64,000 nucleotides of DNA from Polluticoccus soli (GTDB lineage: Bacteria; Bacteroidota; Bacteroidia; Chitinophagales; Chitinophagaceae): positions 620,001 to 684,000 of the forward strand of contig NZ_JARJHT010000002.1 of NCBI RefSeq assembly GCF_029269745.1, in the 5' to 3' direction. A program made the translations under genes and the position numbers. Positions 54,001-60,984 of this stretch are shown here, in pieces. The notes beneath the pieces are model-generated. The model saw only the letters and a program-made list of their open reading frames with translations. It did not search any database and was not told where the DNA came from. Numbering within the stretch: the stretch's first letter is position 1; the number at the start of each line of letters is the position of its first letter.

Positions 54001-54303
54001 GGTGGCTGCATACTCCTTATATATGCTCGTGCCAAACGTGCTAAACAGGTAAAACCCTATAAAAGCGTCGCCATGTGCCGGGTTCTGCCAGCCCTGGAGC
54101 ACGACAGGTATCATAGAAGCGTTGCAATCATGAAAATAGTCGGATGTGCCGGTAGTATATTGTCGCCACGATACACAGTTGTTTAGCTGGGAGATAGCAG
54201 TGGGACAGGTTGTGTACTGCTCGAAGCTGCAGTTAGAAACATGATTTTGCGCTTTGGCAGTTATTGCCACAACGAGCAATAATAAGACGTAGGGTAGTCG
54301 CAT
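51064..54303 (-). CDS. Large secreted Ig-like-repeat protein with T9SS sorting domain
   Basis: About 1079 residues from ATG 54303. Signal peptide (LPYVLLLLVVAITAKAQ), an N-terminal domain with paired cysteines (NCSFEQYTTCP), then a row of Ig/PKD-like modules of about 80 residues with the recurrent pattern NGPVC...SWSGPNGY...YIVTASLNGC. A two-module unit is duplicated in tandem. The C-terminus (FNVYPNPNDGNFRI ... GVYLLKLYDNG) is a type A sorting domain used by the type IX secretion system, so the protein is exported and probably attached to the cell surface. Confidence 0.9.
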   Translation of the reverse strand: MRLPYVLLLLVVAITAKAQNHVSNCSFEQYTTCPTAISQLNNCVSWRQYTTGTSDYFHDCNASMIPVVLQGWQNPAHGDAFIGFYLFSTFGTSIYKEYAATTITPLTIGGVYEVSMSVSLANNSGYACNDLGVWFYDSGPTTVSTATALSVTPQVSYASYGAITDTQNWVRVTKTFVADSAYDNIVIGGFKSWAQLGGNDTVKVGASQLSYYYIDSIVIRLTDTLSFIYNDTTLCVGDSVKVPFSAASSYFSPTNVFSLQLSDATGGFGSPITIATLAGNNPGTLKGVVPTGLTPGTGYRLRIVSSSPVMTVVSTKNIAIGLSQPAKPVAGGNSPVCGGSALYLTATTTTSAVTWQWQGPAGFSSTMQNPIVGAFAPANAGSYVVTALNYGCEAKDTVTIAYQPGITPITATNNGPVCVGTGFSLSTTASTTGATYSWSGPNSYTSTQQNPSISSSTLVMSGDYIVTASLNGCTVKDTTTVLVKPVPVATASNNGPVCQGTTLDLVGNSNLTGSTFSWIGPSYSANTQSPSIFNATPANQGTYTLTVTKDGCNSLPVTTQAVVNPIAPITATNNGPVCEGGGFTLSTTASTVGATYSWSGPNGYNSPIQNPSIPSSTLIMSGDYIVTASLNGCTTADTTTVLVKPVPVASASNSTPVCENGTLNLTGGSSISGSAFAWSGPLGYSSTLQSPTIFTATPGNTGNYTLIATKDGCNSLPAVTTVIVYPIPATPVANANSIMCDGSPLNLSTATVSNASYSWTGPNGFTSTLQNPSINPATFVHAGYYAVRISVNGCQSAKDSVLVTVNIIPKIGAWASPNDTICEGTLTTYVAIHSNGGVNPTFQWYKNFAPIAGANGLVYSTATLKTGDKFYCTMYSVGVCTDPVTVSTDTISMVVLPIVTQPSATISSVPAIPQPDRLVTFTAHVQNGGPNPKYQWQLNGTNQLGAINATWSAYTLKPFDKVNVLITSDDPCALTKTASSDTITLGFATSVGNIGNAAAFNVYPNPNDGNFRITAYNVSGQSVKLELLNAVGQLVYQETISAVNRQIDQAVRLQNIASGVYLLKLYDNGSVNTIKLNIR

Positions 54304-54348
54304 TGTATAGGTCGTTAAGCTATAAATATATGAAATATATCTAAACAA

Positions 54349-54777
54349 TGTTTCTACAACAGACTGCGACGACCAGAACCCCAGACGGTAAAATTTGTTG
54401 CCGTTTGTTGTCGTTTTGGGGAATGTTTTTTGTCTCGCTTAGTTCAATTAATTGTTTTTCAGTCAATTGTAACCATCCATGTTTCCGTGCCGGGATCATG
54501 ACCAAATCGTGTTGCGTTTCATGACGTATTCGCGCTTTGTGTACAATTGTGTATTTTCTAAGGCTTTTTTCAAAAACATACACAGGCGAAACCTACGTCA
54601 ATGCACCAACGGACTCAAAGAACTTCTATTACAAATATACAATAAAATACTTAAATGAGGATATGGTATTTCAGCGATGTGAATTTGTTTTAGGTCAGAG
54701 CGGCAAGTTTAATCAGCGATTTTTTTGAAATAAATAGTCTAAATTTTTATAAATTGTTATCGAGCTAAAAAATACCC
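54349..54777. other. 429-base intergenic region with repeat fragment C
   Basis: It holds the repeat fragment at 54395-54418. A minus-strand open frame of 80 residues (54341-54583) crosses it and shows PQNDNKRQQ, which copy B also encodes in one frame, but it overlaps the repeat and the next gene and looks like a remnant. Nothing else is identified. Confidence 0.5.
54395..54418 (-). repeat. Repeat fragment C, identical 24 bases to copy B
   Basis: In reverse orientation this stretch is identical to 39958-39981 over 24 bases; copy A has a near match. Both B and C encode PQNDNKRQQ in one frame, hinting at an ancestral coding element. The similarity beyond this core is weak. Confidence 0.55.
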
Positions 54778-56040
54778 ATGAAAAAGGCAATAATAATGAC
54801 TGCCTTCGGGCTACTGTTAATGGCCGGGGCCTTTGCACAGGATGCGGCATTTGAGAAGTACTCGCAAGTACAAGACAGCCTGTTTACAATTGCATACAAT
54901 AACCGCGATGTCAGCACCTATGAAAGGTTGTTGCAAGGGTATGAAAAGCGGTACCGTAAACTGGATGCAAAAACTAAAAAGGAATTTGAGAGTTATAATG
55001 CCAATGTATACTACAACCTCAGTTGTGCGTACTCCTTACTCAATAATAAAGATGCAGCACTTGCAAATCTGCAAAAGTCTATACATGCAGGGTTATACGA
55101 TTATCAGCACATGCAAAAAGACAGTGACCTGGATAATATCAGGAGTGAACAAAGATATGCAGCCCTGATGCAGCAAGTGCGGCCGATAGGCGACTATTCA
55201 TACATCCTTAACCACGCAGCTGCGTTCAACCAGGCAGACCAGCGGGTGTTTCCCAGGTTCACTTACCAGTCGAAAGATGACAGCAACCTGGTAGCATTAA
55301 GGAAAACTTTCAATTTAGATTCTATTGCAGGCAAAGCCAATGAAGTATCTAAGATCATTAACCTGATGCGTTGGGTGCACAACTATATTCCACACGATGG
55401 CACACATGGCAACCCCTCTGTGTACGACGCGATGAATATGATGGCCGTGTGTAAAAAAGAAGAGCGCGGACTTAACTGCCGGGGACTGGCAACGGTCCTG
55501 AACGAGTTTTACCTGGCCATGGGATTTCCATCGCGACTGGTAACATGTCTTCCCAAAGACAGTCTTGGTATAGACCAGGATTGCCACGTGATCAACGCTG
55601 TATATTCAAAACAGTTGAAGAAATGGATATGGATGGATCCTACAAACGAAGCCTATGTAATGAACGAGAAAGGAGAATTGCTGGGAATACAGGAAGTAAG
55701 ACAACGGTTGATACATGGTGAAACGCTGATCGTAAATCCCGATGCTAATTGGAATCATAAAAGCACTGCAACGCGGGCGCATTACCTGGATTACTACATG
55801 ACCAAAAATCTATACAGATTGGAATGCCCGGTAGATAGCCGCAATAATTTAGAGAAACGAGGGCAGCAATTGACCTATGTAGAACTATTGCCACTCGACT
55901 ATTTTGATCAATCACCAGATAAAACAACCGCCTTTAACGAAAAGAACAACACAACTTTTGTACGGTATAAAACGAATAACCCTGATAAATTCTGGCAGGC
56001 TCCTGAGGATGAGACCGCAGCGTCGGTTGGTAAGAACTAA
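54778..56040 (+). CDS. Exported transglutaminase-like protein
   Basis: 420 residues. Signal peptide (IIMTAFGLLLMAGAFAQ), a helical TPR-like segment (YYNLSCAYSLLNNKDAALANLQKSI), then a transglutaminase core: Cys in RGLNCRGLATVLNEFYLAMG, His in DQDCHVINAVYS and Asp in KWIWMDPTNEAYV. A periplasmic or surface enzyme, perhaps acting on peptides; the substrate is unknown. It is followed after 3 bases by a small lipoprotein gene, so the two are probably co-expressed. Confidence 0.88.
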   Translation: MKKAIIMTAFGLLLMAGAFAQDAAFEKYSQVQDSLFTIAYNNRDVSTYERLLQGYEKRYRKLDAKTKKEFESYNANVYYNLSCAYSLLNNKDAALANLQKSIHAGLYDYQHMQKDSDLDNIRSEQRYAALMQQVRPIGDYSYILNHAAAFNQADQRVFPRFTYQSKDDSNLVALRKTFNLDSIAGKANEVSKIINLMRWVHNYIPHDGTHGNPSVYDAMNMMAVCKKEERGLNCRGLATVLNEFYLAMGFPSRLVTCLPKDSLGIDQDCHVINAVYSKQLKKWIWMDPTNEAYVMNEKGELLGIQEVRQRLIHGETLIVNPDANWNHKSTATRAHYLDYYMTKNLYRLECPVDSRNNLEKRGQQLTYVELLPLDYFDQSPDKTTAFNEKNNTTFVRYKTNNPDKFWQAPEDETAASVGKN

Positions 56041-56043
56041 TAC

Positions 56044-56478
56044 ATGAAAAACATGCGAACCATATATCCTTTATTGATCCTCTTTTTGATCAGCTGTTCG
56101 AATGTCGACGGCTTGCATCGTCCAATTGATGTAGTTAAAGGCAGGGATGTTGATTCATTTAGTACAAGAATTGATGAACTGGTAGGCGAAAACTTCTATC
56201 AATACGCAATAATAGCTCCACATACCAGTATTGACGAACTGGAAGCACAAACTCAGACCGACCTTACCGTACTGAGGAACTCAAAAATAGAGTATAGGGA
56301 TGACGTGTATATACTATGCCTGTTTGACAATGGGGCGTTGGTCGAATATTATTTCTTATCAAAAAACCTGGCAGACTACGGTAATGTAGCCAACGTTGGC
56401 CCAATTAATAAAGAGGTTGGTTTGGTCTTTAGAAAAGAGAACTCGGCTTATGTTGTGGATTTCGAAAATCAAAATTAG
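56044..56478 (+). CDS. Small hypothetical lipoprotein
   Basis: 144 residues. The signal ends at a lipobox (LLILFLISCSN). The mature part is acidic and has no recognised domain (FDNGALVEYYFLSKNLADYG). It follows the transglutaminase-like gene by 3 bases and converges on the gene at 56500. Confidence 0.7.
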   Translation: MKNMRTIYPLLILFLISCSNVDGLHRPIDVVKGRDVDSFSTRIDELVGENFYQYAIIAPHTSIDELEAQTQTDLTVLRNSKIEYRDDVYILCLFDNGALVEYYFLSKNLADYGNVANVGPINKEVGLVFRKENSAYVVDFENQN

Positions 56479-56499
56479 AGGCCGGGGAAAAAGATCTGA

Positions 56500-57312
56500 C
56501 TAGTTGCAAACGTGTTTAGCAAACTCGTTGTCTTGTTTTGTTGGACTTCGTTCAAGTACTCTTCTGATTGTAGGACAATAGTCTTGATTATTTGTATATG
56601 GCTGTAGCAACGACTTATAGTTGCCTTTATTGTTGAATTCCAACGCGGCTATCGCATACCCCTTTATTCTTTCATCCCAGTTGAGTACAGCCGCCCGTAG
56701 TACAGAATCGGCCTTAATCGTTTTGTCAAAAAGTGCTATCGTTTGCAGCGAGAGTATTTGAGCTCGGTTATTCTCGTCTTCTAAATGTTTATATCCAGTA
56801 CTAATAATGCTGTTTGTGTCCATTAGCAAGTACCAACCCATGGAAACAGCATCACCAAAATCTTCATATTTAACAAGCCAGGAAAATGCGGCGTCGGTAG
56901 CTTTTTTGTCAAGTTGTGTTAGCGAAGAATATGCCCAGACTGCCGGCAACGTGTCTTCAGAGAACATTTTGCTCCTAAGTATATCTGCAAAAGTGGTGTC
57001 AAAATAAAATCCAGCCAGGCGATAACCAATAGTGCGCTGATAGACATTTGCTGACCCGATTAGTTTTTTAATAATAACAGACTGCTGGTTGTGACCTTTT
57101 TGATATCGTTGTTGCATATCGGTGCCGTCTGAACGAATAGATCGATCAACTTCAAGAGAATCAAGTAAGATGAAAAAATTGGACATTTGTTTGTAAGAAT
57201 AATTGCTGTGCTGGCTAACTTCTAATTGTCGATCAAATGCAGTCTGTGCACAGATATATGGAGCGTTTAGTGCAAGGAGTATAGTTGTGATAACCTGGCA
57301 TATAGTTTTCAT
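56500..57312 (-). CDS. Secreted hypothetical protein, helical-repeat-like
   Basis: About 270 residues from ATG 57312, with a signal peptide (TICQVITTILLALNAPYICAQ). The body is rich in amphipathic helices and alternates short helix pairs (WAYSSLTQLDKKATDAAFSWLVKY, KADSVLRAAVLNWDERIKGYAIAALEF), which suggests HEAT-like repeats. No family is recognised. It diverges from the TetR-fabF operon. Confidence 0.65.
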   Translation of the reverse strand: MKTICQVITTILLALNAPYICAQTAFDRQLEVSQHSNYSYKQMSNFFILLDSLEVDRSIRSDGTDMQQRYQKGHNQQSVIIKKLIGSANVYQRTIGYRLAGFYFDTTFADILRSKMFSEDTLPAVWAYSSLTQLDKKATDAAFSWLVKYEDFGDAVSMGWYLLMDTNSIISTGYKHLEDENNRAQILSLQTIALFDKTIKADSVLRAAVLNWDERIKGYAIAALEFNNKGNYKSLLQPYTNNQDYCPTIRRVLERSPTKQDNEFAKHVCN

Positions 57313-57365
57313 AGAACCAAAATAGCACAAAACCAATCAAGAACCTACATCCGGATAAATTTGCT

Positions 57366-57391
57366 TACTTACTAATAGGTAAGTATATTTG
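57366..57391 (+). promoter_or_regulatory. TetR-type palindrome overlapping a -7 box
   Basis: TACTTAC-TAATAG-GTAAGTA (57366-57385) has perfect 7-bp arms and overlaps TATATTTG (57384-57391), a consensus Bacteroidota -7 element. The tetR start is 5 bases later, so a nearly leaderless transcript and autorepression by the encoded TetR protein are likely. Confidence 0.7.
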
Positions 57392-57395
57392 CGCC

Positions 57396-57941
57396 GTGGA
57401 TACCCGCCTTGCAATATTGGATCTTGGTGAATACCTTATTCGTACTAAGGGGTATCATGCATTCAGTTATAAGGATATAGCCGACGAGTTGCAAATAAAG
57501 AATGCGGCGGTACATTATCATTTTCCTTCAAAAACCGACCTGGGGATGGCAGTGCTGGAGCGTGCCATAGAACGTATTGGGTTTTCGTCGCGGCAATGGG
57601 AGCAGCTGCCGGAGGATCAGCAATTAAAACGATTTCTGAATACCTATTTTGAAAGCAATGCAAGAGGCACGGTGTGCCTAATGGGAGCTTTGAGTGCGGC
57701 ATCCACCGAGCTGCCAGAGGAAATGCGACTAAAACTTAAAGAAATGGGGGATTTGATACTGGCATGGGTAAGCAAATGTCTTGCAGACGGAAAACGAAAA
57801 GGGATCTTTGAGTTTAAGGAAAAACCGGCGACAAAAGCAACGATGCTGGTGTCGAATATGCTGGCATCCTTATTGTTTTCGCGCGTGCTTGGAAAAAAAC
57901 ACTTTGAAACCATATACAAGCAGGTGTTGGCATCTGTTTAA
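57396..57941 (+). CDS. TetR/AcrR-family regulator
   Basis: 181 residues with a GTG start. LDLGEYLIRTKGYHAFSYKDIADELQIKNAAVHYHFPSKTDLGMAV is a classical TetR helix-turn-helix. The C-terminal ligand domain has no recognisable effector. It lies 27 bases upstream of fabF on the same strand and has its own palindromic operator, so it may control fatty-acid synthesis or only itself. Confidence 0.92.
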   Translation: MDTRLAILDLGEYLIRTKGYHAFSYKDIADELQIKNAAVHYHFPSKTDLGMAVLERAIERIGFSSRQWEQLPEDQQLKRFLNTYFESNARGTVCLMGALSAASTELPEEMRLKLKEMGDLILAWVSKCLADGKRKGIFEFKEKPATKATMLVSNMLASLLFSRVLGKKHFETIYKQVLASV

Positions 57942-57968
57942 GTGATCATACAATTTGAAAAATAGAAC

Positions 57969-59207
57969 ATGAAAAGAGTAGTAGTAACCGGTATGGGCGT
58001 GATAGCGCCTTTGGGTAACGACATTAACACCTTTTGGAACAATATAGCTGCCGGCGAGAGTGGCGCTAAAACCATACATAAGTTTGACCCAAGCAAATTC
58101 AAATCAAGATTTGCCTGCCAGGTGGAAGGTTTTCAGCCAGAGCTGTATATGGATCGCAACGAAATAAAGCGTACAGATCCGTTTACGCAATACGCATTGG
58201 CTGCTGCCAAGCAAGCTATCGAAGATTCCGGTTTTGATCTTAGTAAGATGTCGCCATTTGATGTAGGTGTCATCTGGGGTTCGGGGCAGGGTGGTATGAC
58301 CACTTTCGAAGAGCAGGTGGAAGAATATGTAACCTCGGGACACGAGCCCAGGTTCAGTCCCTTCTTTGTTCCCAAGCTTATCGTGAATATGGCATCGGGC
58401 ATGATATCGCTGAAATATGGTTTTATGGGTCTCAACTATACTACTGTGTCGGCCTGCGCCACTTCAAATACAGCTATCATGGATGCGCTGAACTACATAC
58501 GCATGGGTAAGGCAAAGATCATAGTAACCGGTGGTTCCGAAGCGCCAATCACACCTGCATCAGTAGGTGGTTTCTCGTCTATGAAGGCCATGTCGACCCG
58601 TAACGACGATCCTGCCGCTGCATCGCGCCCGTTCGATAAGGAACGTGATGGTTTTGTGATGGGCGAAGGTGCCGGCGCGCTGATTCTGGAAGAATACGAA
58701 CATGCCATCGCTCGCGGAGCTAAGATATATGCAGAAGTAGCCGGGGCAGCAATGACGGCCGATGCTTACCACATGACCGCAACTCACCCTGAAGGTTTAG
58801 GTGCATCGCAGGCTATGAGGTTTGCACTGCAGGATGCTGACATGGAGCCAGCTGATATCGATTACCTGAACCCGCATGCTACGTCAACACCGGTAGGCGA
58901 TATCAGCGAGGTGAAGGCGATACAACAAGTATTTGGTGAGAATAAGGACCTGCTCATCAGCGCCACTAAATCAATGACCGGCCACTTATTGGGTGCCGCA
59001 GGCGCAGTGGAAGGAATTATTTCTGTGAAGGCGATTACAGAAGGATTGGTGCCGCCAACCATCAATACAACCAACATTGACGAACAGGTGCCAGCTTCAC
59101 TGAATATTGTTACCGGCAAGGCCGTGAAGAAAGAGATACGTGCTGCTATGAGTAACACCTTTGGCTTTGGTGGGCACAATGCAATTGTGATATTCAAAAA
59201 GGTCTAA
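57969..59207 (+). CDS. fabF: Beta-ketoacyl-ACP synthase II
   Basis: 412 residues. It elongates acyl-ACP with malonyl-ACP. The Cys-His-His triad is visible: TVSACATSNTAI, LNPHATSTPVGD and TKSMTGHLLGAAGAVEG. The N-terminus KRVVVTGMGVIAPLGND and C-terminus NTFGFGGHNAIVIF are typical. The gene is probably co-transcribed with the preceding tetR-type gene and ends before a GCCGGC terminator hairpin. A partner acyl carrier protein is not in the window, and this may be a second fabF copy of the genome. Confidence 0.95.
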   Translation: MKRVVVTGMGVIAPLGNDINTFWNNIAAGESGAKTIHKFDPSKFKSRFACQVEGFQPELYMDRNEIKRTDPFTQYALAAAKQAIEDSGFDLSKMSPFDVGVIWGSGQGGMTTFEEQVEEYVTSGHEPRFSPFFVPKLIVNMASGMISLKYGFMGLNYTTVSACATSNTAIMDALNYIRMGKAKIIVTGGSEAPITPASVGGFSSMKAMSTRNDDPAAASRPFDKERDGFVMGEGAGALILEEYEHAIARGAKIYAEVAGAAMTADAYHMTATHPEGLGASQAMRFALQDADMEPADIDYLNPHATSTPVGDISEVKAIQQVFGENKDLLISATKSMTGHLLGAAGAVEGIISVKAITEGLVPPTINTTNIDEQVPASLNIVTGKAVKKEIRAAMSNTFGFGGHNAIVIFKKV

Positions 59208-59224
59208 CTTCTTGACAGATATAA

Positions 59225-59247
59225 AAAGCCGGCGATGAGCCGGCTTT
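59225..59247. terminator. GCCGGC terminator hairpin after fabF
   Basis: AAAGCCGGC and GCCGGCTTT pair around GATGA and are followed by CTTTATTA. It separates fabF from the convergent DUF4287 gene and serves both. Confidence 0.88.
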
Positions 59248-59252
59248 CTTTA

Positions 59253-59462
59253 TTACCCCTGTTTCTCTTTTAGATATCGCGTTGTAAGCGTCCGTGCCCA
59301 ATAGCGCGGCACGCCGTGTTCGTTTTGCAGGTGGGCTACCACGTCGTTCGATTTCTTGTCAGCGGCTTTGAACTTGTCCAGCACCTGCATCCAATGGGCG
59401 AGGGGCTTCCCTGTTTTTTCGATCACCTGCTGATCGTCTACGTTCCAATAGTCTGATTTCAT
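59253..59462 (-). CDS. DUF4287-like small protein
   Basis: 69 residues. DQQVIEKTGKPLAHWMQVLDKFKAADKKSNDVVAHLQNEHGVPRYWARTL matches the DUF4287 pattern (KTGK-x-W-x-x-L...HGxxxxWA). Members are often fused or adjacent to DUF5655 or SRPBCC-type proteins. A remnant of the latter lies immediately upstream. Function is unknown. Confidence 0.8.
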   Translation of the reverse strand: MKSDYWNVDDQQVIEKTGKPLAHWMQVLDKFKAADKKSNDVVAHLQNEHGVPRYWARTLTTRYLKEKQG

Positions 59463-59464
59463 AG

Positions 59465-59586
59465 TTTATTCTTGTTTTATTGTTGTATTTCTTGTCTAGC
59501 AGCGCACCAAGTTTTTTGAGCTTCTGGTTCCAAAACTGCTCATAAAATTCCAGCCAGTCGCGCACTTCTGCAAAGCCTTCGTGGGT
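59465..59586 (-). pseudogene. C-terminal remnant of an AHSA1/SRPBCC-domain gene
   Basis: The frame reads THEGFAEVRDWLEFYEQFWNQ followed by KLKKLGALLDKK, the usual C-terminal helix of AHSA1-type START-domain proteins. A TGA stands directly before THEGF and no start or body of the domain is found upstream, where the next gene begins on the other strand. The remnant ends next to the DUF4287 start, so it probably comes from a former AHSA1-DUF4287 pair. Confidence 0.65.
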
Positions 59587-59699
59587 TCAAAGTACAATAA
59601 CGTTCGCGACATAGGCAACTTTTGAGTTACCAAACAATTGGAGTTCAAAACTTTCAGTAACCGGCTCATCTTTCTATTTTCACAACAACAACCATTTCT

Positions 59700-60422
59700 A
59701 TGAAAAAGAACTTTTACGTCCTGATCGCCATAGCACTTGTTATTTCCAGTTGCTCACAAAAGTATTATTATACCAAGGGACTCAGTAAGGCACAGCATCC
59801 GGTACAGTCCAGTGTATATAACGGACTGGTTACAGTAACGCCGAATAATACCAACCTGGCCTGGGATACCATAGATGGCAAGCGATATGTGCTGGCTGCT
59901 ACATGGAAAGCAGACACTACCTATTATACAAAGAACTTTGACAGCAAGGTTGGCTACTACCGTTACAATACCGGCAATTACCCGGTATTCATAAGCCTGG
60001 CGCCGCAACTAAAGGCAATGGAACTTGGCGGGTTAAGCGACCAGCGGCTGAAACTGCGCCTGCAGCAGTTGCTCGGCCTCCCACCTACGGCCAACTATTC
60101 ATACTTCCTGGAATTATGGGTGTCGCCGGAGGATATGTTTCGTCCCTGTTTTGACCCGTCAATAATCAATGGTGTTTGTTCTTTTACTGCGTCGGCTGAG
60201 GACCTAAAGCGCACCGACCACATGGACTGGTTGAATCCTTATATCGACAATTCGTACAGCAACCCGGATGTGATGAAACGTTATCCTTTTACCCACCTCG
60301 GCTATACGTACGACTGGAGCCCCAGGAATAAAACTCATGTGGGACTCAGCGAGTTCGTTATAGGCAAAAACAAAGACATCTTTGTAAAGAAGGTATATAC
60401 AACCAGGGCGTACGTAGAATAG
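59700..60422 (+). CDS. Hypothetical lipoprotein
   Basis: 240 residues. Lipobox in IALVISSCSQ, then a Tyr-rich segment and a folded domain (VYNGLVTVTPNNTNLAWDTIDGKRYVLAATW, FLELWVSPEDMFRPCFDPSI). No recognised family. The sequence looks complete; the gene is isolated. Confidence 0.7.
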   Translation: MKKNFYVLIAIALVISSCSQKYYYTKGLSKAQHPVQSSVYNGLVTVTPNNTNLAWDTIDGKRYVLAATWKADTTYYTKNFDSKVGYYRYNTGNYPVFISLAPQLKAMELGGLSDQRLKLRLQQLLGLPPTANYSYFLELWVSPEDMFRPCFDPSIINGVCSFTASAEDLKRTDHMDWLNPYIDNSYSNPDVMKRYPFTHLGYTYDWSPRNKTHVGLSEFVIGKNKDIFVKKVYTTRAYVE

Positions 60423-60524
60423 ATGTGATAGCTGAACAATAACTTTTGGCCACTACACCAGTGTGGATAAAGAAAAATCGGCTGGAAATGGCTGGCAGCA
60501 CAGAAAGAAGCGCTATTTTTGGGC

Positions 60525-60902
60525 ATGATCACGAACCAATTTATAACCGACATATTAGACCTGGTACTTGAGGAAGACAGCAATGGCCTGGCCCTAAGAA
60601 AGCAGATCCCGTATTTGATAGAAGACGAGCATGATTACACAGGTATGGGCGTATTCATATCATTTGCGCACCATGAAGGTATCGAGCCATATAGATTGGG
60701 CAACGAGACAATAGAGCTGAATGAGGTGGATCTGAAGTCAAGCGAATTAGCGAGTGGCGGTGCTGCTGTAGTACACGTCAATGAAGGTCTTATTGACTGC
60801 ATCGAGATATGGGCCAACGACGGTAACTACCCTGATGGCGAGTTGACCGATTATACATTAAGCCAACAAGAAGGTACACGACAAATAAAAAAGCCGGCAT
60901 AA
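60525..60902 (+). CDS. Small hypothetical protein
   Basis: 125 residues from ATG 60525. Acidic and soluble (LDLVLEEDSNGLALRKQIPYLIEDEHDYTGMG, then IELNEVDLKSSELASGGAAVVHVNEGLIDC and IEIWANDGNYPDGEL). I recognise no family. The last codons (KKPA) fall in a decayed GCCGGC hairpin. Confidence 0.65.
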   Translation: MITNQFITDILDLVLEEDSNGLALRKQIPYLIEDEHDYTGMGVFISFAHHEGIEPYRLGNETIELNEVDLKSSELASGGAAVVHVNEGLIDCIEIWANDGNYPDGELTDYTLSQQEGTRQIKKPA

Positions 60903-60926
60903 AGCCGCACGTACTAACAAGTCATT

Positions 60927-60962
60927 AAAAAAGCCAGCCCGACATATCGGGCTGGCTTTTTG
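60927..60962. terminator. Strong bidirectional terminator hairpin
   Basis: AAAAAAGCCAGCCCGA and TCGGGCTGGCTTTTTG pair around CATA, with A/T flanks on both sides, between convergent genes. Confidence 0.92.
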
Positions 60963-60984
60963 TTTTGGCGAAGCTTTGTGGTAG

